Source: an uncultured Oscillospiraceae bacterium
GTDB lineage: Bacteria; Bacillota; Clostridia; Oscillospirales; Oscillospiraceae
NCBI GenBank assembly: GCA_948616425.1
Contig: CAPGBJ010000059.1
Location: forward strand, 1-27,524
Reading direction: 5' to 3'
Length of the DNA stretch: 27,524 nt
A program made the position numbers and the translations under genes. Numbering within the stretch: position 1 is the stretch's first letter; the number at the start of each line of letters is the position of its first letter. Below the pieces are notes generated by a model. It worked only from the letters and a program-made list of their open reading frames with translations. It ran no database searches and was not told the origin of the DNA. Of this stretch, positions 21,969-27,524 are shown piece after piece.

Positions 21969-23039
21969 ATGAAAGAATTTCTCAAGCGGAAAAACATTGT
22001 ACTTTCCGCCAAACGCTACGGGATTGATGCCCTAGGGGCAATGGCTCAGGGGCTGTTCTGCTCTCTGCTGATCGGCACCATCATCAAGACCCTGGGACAG
22101 CAGCTGGGGCTGGCCCTCCTAGTGGAGATGGGGGGCTTTGCCACCGCCATGTCCGCCCCGGCGATGGCGGTGGCCATCGGCTATGCCCTCCAGGCCCCGC
22201 CTCTGGTGCTGTTCTCCCTGGCGGCAGTGGGCCAGGCGGCCAACGCTATGGGGGGCGCAGGCGGCCCCCTGGCGGTGCTGTTTATCGCCATCCTGGCCGC
22301 CGAGATCGGCAAGGCGGTGTCCAAGGAGACCCGCGTGGACCTGTTGGTCACCCCCGCCGTCACCATCTTCGCCGGCGTGGCCCTGTCCTACCTGATTGCG
22401 CCCCCCATCGGGGCGGCGGCAGATGCTTTCGGCACACTCATCAACACCGCCACCATGCTCCAGCCCTTCTGGATGGGCATCGTCGTCTCGGTGCTGGTGG
22501 GCATCGCACTCACCTTGCCCATCTCCTCCGCCGCCATCTGCCACTCCTTCGGCCTGGTGGGTCTGGCAGGCGGGGCCGCCGTGGCGGGCTGCTGTGCCCA
22601 GATGGTGGGCTTTGCGGTGATGTCCTTCCAGGAGAACCGCTGGGGGGGGCTGGTGTCCCAGGGCATCGGCACCTCCATGCTCCAGATGGGCAACATCGTA
22701 AAGAACCCTCGGATCTGGATTCCCCCCACCTTGGCCTCCGCCATCACCGGCCCCATCGCCACCTGCCTGTTCCGGCTGGAGATGAACGGCGACCCCATCA
22801 ACGCCGGCATGGGCACCTGCGGCCTGTGCGGGCAGATTGGGGTGTGGACAGGCTGGCTGGCCCCCAGCGAGAAGGCCATCGAGAAGGTGGGGGCCGTGGC
22901 GGTCAGTCCCACCGCGCTCCACTGGATCGGGCTAATTTTAGTCTGCTTTGTCCTGCCCGCCGTACTGTCTGTCATCTTCTGCCAGATCTTGCGGAAAATC
23001 GGCTGGATTCAAGAGGGAGATCTGACCCTTCCCCAGTGA
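21969..23039 (+). CDS. PTS EIIC-type sugar transporter, stand-alone
   Basis: A 356-aa polytopic membrane protein (roughly nine to ten helices) resembling the PTS_EIIC_2 family: a gly- and ala-rich membrane part with MGGFATAMSAPAMAVAIGYA, then GVALSYLIAPPIGAAADAFG, SAAICHSFGLVGLAGGAA, and MGNIVKNPRIWIPPTLAS. AAAAAGGAG precedes the ATG at 21969; a longer frame open from 21810 would run through the promoter. No PTS EIIA or EIIB gene is next to it, so it may use remote partners or act as a non-phosphotransferring transporter. The leader has two palindromes, so regulation is likely. Family assignment is by sequence look and is fairly strong. Confidence 0.8.
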   Translation: MKEFLKRKNIVLSAKRYGIDALGAMAQGLFCSLLIGTIIKTLGQQLGLALLVEMGGFATAMSAPAMAVAIGYALQAPPLVLFSLAAVGQAANAMGGAGGPLAVLFIAILAAEIGKAVSKETRVDLLVTPAVTIFAGVALSYLIAPPIGAAADAFGTLINTATMLQPFWMGIVVSVLVGIALTLPISSAAICHSFGLVGLAGGAAVAGCCAQMVGFAVMSFQENRWGGLVSQGIGTSMLQMGNIVKNPRIWIPPTLASAITGPIATCLFRLEMNGDPINAGMGTCGLCGQIGVWTGWLAPSEKAIEKVGAVAVSPTALHWIGLILVCFVLPAVLSVIFCQILRKIGWIQEGDLTLPQ

Positions 23040-23052
23040 CCCGCTCCTCTCA

Positions 23053-23082
23053 TCGGCGGCCACGGCAGGCCGCGGCCCTACA
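23053..23082 (-). repeat. GTAGGG-type palindrome, inverted copy
   Basis: GGCCACGG (23058-23065) and CCGCGGCC (23070-23077) pair with one mismatch, and the element ends in CCCTAC, so on the minus strand it begins GTAGGG like the other copies. It lies just after the PTS gene stop. Confidence 0.45.
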
Positions 23083-23142
23083 AACACGTCTCAGTAGGAC
23101 CGCGTCTTGTTGCGGCCGCCCCTTTTCTTTGCCGGGGACCCC

Positions 23143-23172
23143 TTGACGCCGCTCCCCCTCCCGATGTAAAAT
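23143..23172 (+). promoter_or_regulatory. Promoter of the DUF1846 gene
   Basis: TTGACG (23143-23148), 18 bp, TAAAAT (23167-23172). Confidence 0.6.
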
Positions 23173-23217
23173 AATGGTGTATACGCTTTACTTCCAGAGA
23201 AAAAGGAGACAAGGGGA

Positions 23218-24705
23218 ATGGCCAAACAAGGCTTTGATAACGAGAAATACCTGACCACCCAGTCCCAGCACATCCAGGACCGCATTGCCCAGTTCGGGGG
23301 CAAGCTCTACCTGGAGTTTGGGGGCAAGCTCTTCGACGACTACCACGCCTCCCGGGTGCTCCCCGGCTTCGAACCGGACAGCAAGCTGCGGATGCTGGAG
23401 CAGCTGCGGGATAAGGCGGAGATCATCATTGCCATCAACGCCGGCGACATTGAGAAAAATAAGGTCCGGGGGGACCTGGGCATCACCTATGACAGCGACG
23501 TGCTCCGGCTTATCGACCAGTTCCGGGGCCGGGGGCTATATGTGGGCAGTGTGGTGGTCACCCGGTACACCGGTCAGCCCGCCGCCGACGCCTTCCAGGC
23601 CCGGCTGGAGGGGCTGGGGCTAAAGGTCTACCGCCACTACCCCATCGAGGGCTATCCCCACAATATCGCAAAGATCGTCAGCGACGAGGGTTACGGCCGC
23701 AACGAGTTTATCGAGACCCGGGCCCCTCTGGTGGTGGTCACCGCCCCCGGCCCGGGCAGCGGCAAAATGGCCACCTGCCTCTCCCAGCTCTACCACGAAC
23801 ACAAGCGGGGGGTGGTGGCCGGCTATGCCAAGTTTGAGACCTTCCCCATCTGGAATCTGCCGCTGAAACACCCGGTTAATCTCGCCTATGAGGCGGCCAC
23901 CGCCGACCTGGACGATGTGAACATGATCGACCCCTTCCACCTCCAGGCCTACGGAGAGACCACCGTAAACTATAACCGAGACGTAGAGGTATTCCCCGTA
24001 TTGGCCGCCATGTTTGAGAAAATTACCGGCACCTGCCCCTACCAATCCCCCACCGACATGGGGGTGAATATGGCGGGCAACTGTATCTTTGACGACGATG
24101 CCTGTCAGGAGGCCGCAAAACAGGAGATCGTCCGCCGGTACTACGACGCCCTGTGCGACCGCCGCCAGGGTAAGGGCTCTGACAGTGCGGTGTACAAACT
24201 GGAACTGCTGATGCAGCAGGCCGGCGTCACCTCAGAGATCCGTCCGGTGGTGGCCTGGGCTAATATGTTGGCCGCGTCCACCGGAGAACCGGCCATGTCC
24301 ATCCAACTGGCTGACGGGTCCATCGTGGACGGCAAGACCTCTGAATTAATGGGCTGTTCCGCCGCCGCCCTGCTCAACGCGCTGAAGAAGCTGTCGGGAG
24401 TGGGGGGACACGGCGTCCACCTCATTGCCCAGTCCGCCATCCAGCCCATTCAGACTGTCAAGGTAAACTATTTGGGATCCTCCAACCCCCGCCTGCACAG
24501 CGACGAGGTGCTGATCGCCCTGGCTGCCTCCGCCAATCTGGACCCCAAGGCCGCCCAGGCCCTGGAGCAGCTGGCCGCGCTGAAGGACTGCCAGGCTCAC
24601 TGTTCCGTGATCCTCTCCCCAGCAGATGAGACCATCTATAAGCGGCTGGGCCTTCAACTCACCTGCGAGCCCAAGTACCAGACCAACAAGCTGTATCACA
24701 GGTAG
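23218..24705 (+). CDS. DUF1846 (UPF0371) family protein
   Basis: A full-length 495-aa member of the DUF1846/UPF0371 family, cytoplasmic, of unknown function. Recognisable stretches include GKLYLEFGGKLFDDYHASRV (about residues 28-47), IIAINAGDIEKNKVRGDLGI (70-89), VVVTAPGPGSGKMATCLSQL (172-191), DPFHLQAYGETTVNYNRDVE (about 240) and the DMGVNMAG stretch near 281. The AP-GPGSGK stretch looks like a nucleotide-binding loop but does not fit the classical Walker A spacing. AAAAAGGAG precedes the ATG. It has its own promoter, and a membrane protein gene follows after six bp. The family assignment is confident, the role is not. Confidence 0.92.
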   Translation: MAKQGFDNEKYLTTQSQHIQDRIAQFGGKLYLEFGGKLFDDYHASRVLPGFEPDSKLRMLEQLRDKAEIIIAINAGDIEKNKVRGDLGITYDSDVLRLIDQFRGRGLYVGSVVVTRYTGQPAADAFQARLEGLGLKVYRHYPIEGYPHNIAKIVSDEGYGRNEFIETRAPLVVVTAPGPGSGKMATCLSQLYHEHKRGVVAGYAKFETFPIWNLPLKHPVNLAYEAATADLDDVNMIDPFHLQAYGETTVNYNRDVEVFPVLAAMFEKITGTCPYQSPTDMGVNMAGNCIFDDDACQEAAKQEIVRRYYDALCDRRQGKGSDSAVYKLELLMQQAGVTSEIRPVVAWANMLAASTGEPAMSIQLADGSIVDGKTSELMGCSAAALLNALKKLSGVGGHGVHLIAQSAIQPIQTVKVNYLGSSNPRLHSDEVLIALAASANLDPKAAQALEQLAALKDCQAHCSVILSPADETIYKRLGLQLTCEPKYQTNKLYHR

Positions 24706-24711
24706 CCCCCT

Positions 24712-26253
24712 ATGAGACGTGCTGCTTTGAAGGACCTGCGCCACCCCCTTCCGGGTCTGCTGGTCGTCCTTCTCGTCTTTTGGATGGTACTTGCCTGGAG
24801 CGTCCCCTATGGACCTATCGACGATTTTCAGTGGGGGATGGAGGACGGACTGCGCTGGTGGCGGGAGGGGCTGCTCAACGGTCGGTATGCAGGGAACATG
24901 GTCTCTGTAGCTATGTGCCGCTTTCCTCTGGTCAAGACTTTGGTGATGGGCCTGTCCATGTTTCTGCTCCCCACTCTGTCGGCCCTGCTAGCCGTTCGGG
25001 AGGGGAAGCGGTATTTCCTGACTGCTCTGCTGTTGTGCCACGGAGGCATTATGCTGATGCCTCCCCTCATGTGGCAGGAGGTCTACGGCTGGGTGTCTGG
25101 CTTTAGTATCTACGGCGTATCCACTCTGCTCTTTCTGCTCTGGCTGCTGGCCCTGAGACGGGCAGAGGAGGACAGAACCCGCCCTTGGAGCTGGGCTGTA
25201 CTGCTGTTTCTTATGACCCTATTTTTAGGGATGTTTGTGGAAAATCTGACGTTGCTGCTGCTGGGCGCTTCGTTGCTCCTGACAATCTATGCCCTGAAAA
25301 GCCCCGACCTGCGTCCCCCCTTTGGGGCCTGCCTGTTGGGGGCATCGCTGGCTATGATCCCCATGTTTTTCAATTCAGTGCTGGCCGGACTGCTGTCCCA
25401 AGGCGCCGCGCTGGGCGGTCTGCGCACCCTGTCTTTTCAGTTGGAGGACGGTCTAACGGCTGTAATATGCCAGATTTTTCAGAGATATGGAGGAGAAGTG
25501 CTGCCCGCCGCTTTCCAGTACGAAACCCAGGTTCCTCTGCTGCTGGCGCTGATTCTGGTCTGCACCCTCTGGACTGGACCGGCCCGGCCGCTGGCTGTTT
25601 TGGCTGTCCTGCCCCTGGTCTGCGGCCTCTATATGGCTGGGAGAAAGGAGGCGGGAGTGCTGGGGGCGCTGCTGTGCCTGGTGAGCTGGCTGCTTCCTTT
25701 GCCCATCCTGGCTGTTCAGCGGGAGAAGGGACGCGTCCGCTGGGGGCGGCTGTTTATATTCCTGGCGGGCCCCGTTTCCCTGCTCCCTCTGGCGGCCACC
25801 AACACCTTGGCTCGCCGACTATTCTTGTTCCCTGTGGTCATACTGCTGATAACCGCTGCCGATGTGGCCGCCCCCCTTCTGCGCGGCCGAGGGGCGGCAG
25901 GACTGCTGGCGGCGGCACTGGTCGCCCTGATGATCCTGTGGGGCAGCCGAGGAATTGACGCGCTGTCCTGTACTGTGCTGCGGGACAAACTCACCCGGGA
26001 GGCGGTGGAGACAGGACAGGCTGTGCTGACGCTGCCTTCTGATCGCCACCAGATGGTGAGCTGGCACTTTCGCAACCCCACCAGTGCGGAATCTGCCTTT
26101 TATTACCGCCAGTTCTTTCACATCCCCCAGGAAATCACGCTGATCTTTCTGCCCCCTGGCTCCTTTGAGCACTGGCCCAATGTCCCACCCGCACTGTGGG
26201 AGAAACGGACAGAATTCCTGCCCAACCAGGATTTTGAGCCATCATTGCCCTGA
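24712..26253 (+). CDS. Polytopic membrane protein, DUF6056/GT-C-like
   Basis: A 513-aa membrane protein with about 11-12 hydrophobic segments. After the first helix it has the motif GPIDDFQWG (Asp37-Asp38), the place and form of the acidic pair in membrane glycosyltransferases of the GT-C type and of DUF6056 proteins. A soluble C-terminal tail (about residues 430-513) follows the last helix, with SDRHQMVSWHFRNPTSAESA. The gene starts six bp after the DUF1846 stop with only a poor ribosome site, so it is probably translationally coupled. A strong terminator follows. A glycosyltransferase role is inference from the loop motif only. Confidence 0.7.
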   Translation: MRRAALKDLRHPLPGLLVVLLVFWMVLAWSVPYGPIDDFQWGMEDGLRWWREGLLNGRYAGNMVSVAMCRFPLVKTLVMGLSMFLLPTLSALLAVREGKRYFLTALLLCHGGIMLMPPLMWQEVYGWVSGFSIYGVSTLLFLLWLLALRRAEEDRTRPWSWAVLLFLMTLFLGMFVENLTLLLLGASLLLTIYALKSPDLRPPFGACLLGASLAMIPMFFNSVLAGLLSQGAALGGLRTLSFQLEDGLTAVICQIFQRYGGEVLPAAFQYETQVPLLLALILVCTLWTGPARPLAVLAVLPLVCGLYMAGRKEAGVLGALLCLVSWLLPLPILAVQREKGRVRWGRLFIFLAGPVSLLPLAATNTLARRLFLFPVVILLITAADVAAPLLRGRGAAGLLAAALVALMILWGSRGIDALSCTVLRDKLTREAVETGQAVLTLPSDRHQMVSWHFRNPTSAESAFYYRQFFHIPQEITLIFLPPGSFEHWPNVPPALWEKRTEFLPNQDFEPSLP

Positions 26254-26272
26254 ATAGATCGTACAGACCAAA

Positions 26273-26314
26273 GGCCGGACCGTGAGCTACATCTCACGGT
26301 CCGGCCAATTGTTT
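26273..26314. terminator. Strong bidirectional terminator
   Basis: A perfect 14-bp stem (GGCCGGACCGTGAG at 26273-26286 with 26293-26306) with a 6-nt loop, then AATTGTTTT on the plus strand. It separates two converging genes. Confidence 0.92.
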
Positions 26315-27216
26315 TACCCAGCCAAGATATCCAGTTCCCGGTAGGCCGCAATTTTCTCCTTCACTTGCTCCCAGGTGAAGTCTCCGCAGAGAAAATCGTA
26401 GTCGCTCCAGATGCGCTCCAACTCCCCTTGTATCTGGGGGAGCTCCTCCAGCTTACCAGCGCCGGTGCGGACGTAGTAGTCAGGCAGGAGGGTACAACTC
26501 ACGATATCGCTGCCGCTGTCCACCGCGGAGTCTGTCACCCCTTGGCTCAGGGCGGCGATGAGCCGCAGGTGGCCGTCAATGTACCCGCTCAACTCCTGTT
26601 CCACCCCCATCATGCCGTTCAGGTCAAAGACCTGGAAGGGGGCCTTGCCGGGAACCTCAATTTCTCCGGTATAGTAAATTTTCTTGCCGTTCAGCTCGTA
26701 GAGGGCGTTACATACGTCCATCAGGTGCTGATACTCCTGCTGGGTGGGGGGCTGCTGGAAGGAGTTGAACATCATATCCACCGCCCAGCCCAGTTCGCCC
26801 AGCACCTCGCAGCCGGGGACTTTGGCCAGCCGATCTCCCAGATTTACCAGCCGCGCGATAGACAACAGGCCCCAGATGCGTGCTTGGGGTCCGTCCAGTT
26901 CCGCCGCCTTCTCCTCAATTTCGGAAGGAAGGGCGTTGTAGATTAGCTCTTCCTCACTCTCCAAGGTACCAATGCGCTCGGAGCAGTCGTCGACGATCTT
27001 TTCCCCCACCTTGTCGTAAACATCGTCGTCAGCACTGTAGATGGTGTCCGCCCGGTGGAGCCAAAGTTGGGCCCGATTTAGATCCCCCTGGTCCATGGCG
27101 GCAACACCCAACTCATAGTAGGCTTTGGACAGCCCTGCCCAGTCTCTCTTCTTCTGGCACTCAGTCAGTTGTTCCTCTGGCGCTTTTTCCTCTTTCTTCC
27201 CAAACAGACCAAACAT
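26314..27216 (-). CDS. TPR-like protein of unknown function
   Basis: A 300-aa soluble protein. It starts MFGLFGKKEEKAPEEQ, a short basic/acidic head, then helical repeats (about residues 22-55, KRDWAGLSKAYYELGVAAMD then GDLNRAQLWLHRADTIYS). The rest is a helical, acidic domain (LWGLLSIARLVNLGD-like region near residue 115; LMDVCNALYELNGKKIYYTG near 185; a DFLCGDFTWEQ stretch near the end). I do not recognise a named domain. Its helical-repeat head and acidic composition resemble the cluster at 11075-17863 in style, though I see no clear sequence similarity. A consensus promoter lies upstream and the gene ends at the bidirectional terminator. Role unknown. Confidence 0.75.
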   Translation of the reverse strand: MFGLFGKKEEKAPEEQLTECQKKRDWAGLSKAYYELGVAAMDQGDLNRAQLWLHRADTIYSADDDVYDKVGEKIVDDCSERIGTLESEEELIYNALPSEIEEKAAELDGPQARIWGLLSIARLVNLGDRLAKVPGCEVLGELGWAVDMMFNSFQQPPTQQEYQHLMDVCNALYELNGKKIYYTGEIEVPGKAPFQVFDLNGMMGVEQELSGYIDGHLRLIAALSQGVTDSAVDSGSDIVSCTLLPDYYVRTGAGKLEELPQIQGELERIWSDYDFLCGDFTWEQVKEKIAAYRELDILAG

Positions 27217-27267
27217 GCAGTTCCATCTCCTGTGTTCAATTTAGGCCGCCATACAGCGGCTTATGTC

Positions 27268-27296
27268 ATTATACCGTTCTCCTTCCCAGTGGTCAA
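27268..27296 (-). promoter_or_regulatory. Promoter for the 27216-26314 gene
   Basis: On the minus strand TTGACC (27291-27296), 17 bp, TATAAT (27268-27273). A small GCCGC/GCGGC hairpin lies in the leader (about 27245-27259). Confidence 0.8.
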
Positions 27297-27312
27297 CTGC
27301 TCTTTTTTACCC

Positions 27313-27412
27313 CCGGTCTACCAAATGTCTACCAAAAAAGCGGGCGGAGGCCTTGGGGGACAAGGGGTGTGGAAATGCGGGAATTTGGGCCGGTCTACCA
27401 AATGTCTACCAA
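27313..27412. repeat. Pair of 23-bp direct repeats in the gene-free right end
   Basis: The 23-bp sequences at 27313-27335 and 27390-27412 are identical and start 77 bp apart. Each holds two TCTACCAA units (11-bp period). The remaining 100 bp to the window edge (27413-27524) are AT-rich and then mixed, with no gene or clear signal seen. Confidence 0.7.
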
Positions 27413-27524
27413 TCTCACTTTTTTACACCGAAAGTGCCGATTTTCTTTTCGCTTCCTCTGTTTCTCTGATTTTTTAACCCCATGCAAGGAGTGTGACACC
27501 GCCTTAACGGGGCAAAAATGTCGA

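Noticed and set aside
22119..22922. A 267-codon minus-strand open frame within the PTS gene
   Set aside because: Extremely His/Gly-rich, without start signal, opposite a protein with consistent membrane helices.

Overview
The window looks like chromosome of a GC-rich, strictly anaerobic clostridial Firmicute, most like the gut Oscillospiraceae (Flavonifractor/Lawsonibacter/Pseudoflavonifractor type). This is inferred from oxygen-sensitive enzymes (NrdDG, an Fe-S class I fumarase, rubrerythrin), Firmicute-like sigma-A promoters, AGGAGG-type ribosome sites, an SLH-domain wall hydrolase, and short GTAGGGGCG intergenic palindromes. No rRNA, tRNA, CRISPR array, transposase, integrase or phage gene was seen. 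The left edge cuts through metG.

Layout. Positions 1-3395 (minus strand) hold metG (partial), two unknown membrane proteins and mnmA. mnmA and nrdD are divergent. Positions 3675-6923 hold nrdD, a YcxB-like membrane protein and nrdG, closed by a strong terminator. Positions 6989-9140 (minus) hold a membrane-anchored XRE regulator and a secreted SLH-GH25 lysozyme. Positions 9375-11024 hold the two subunits of class I fumarase, separated by a 231-bp spacer that contains an unexplained open segment.

Positions 11075-17863 are the most unusual part: five consecutive plus-strand genes with no metabolic signature. They are a TPR protein with an unnamed C-terminal domain, two tandem paralogs of an unnamed ~420-aa family, a DUF4261 protein, and a TPR-SUFU-DUF2185 fusion. 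SUFU, DUF2185 (Imm33-like) and DUF4261 have been described as immunity-type domains in bacterial polymorphic-toxin literature, but no toxin is visible, so an orphan immunity island is an inference. Rubrerythrin follows only 26 bp later and may be co-transcribed. A second TPR-like unknown protein lies at 26314-27216.

Positions 18651-21813 hold a Crp/Fnr regulator (with a palindrome at its own start site) and a complete ABC importer of the SsuA/ThiY/NMT1 type (lipoprotein, permease, compact ATPase) with overlapping genes. Positions 21969-26253 hold a stand-alone PTS EIIC-type transporter behind a palindrome-rich leader, a DUF1846 (UPF0371) protein and a polytopic membrane protein resembling DUF6056. 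The last ~300 bp contain a promoter and a pair of 23-bp direct repeats but no gene.
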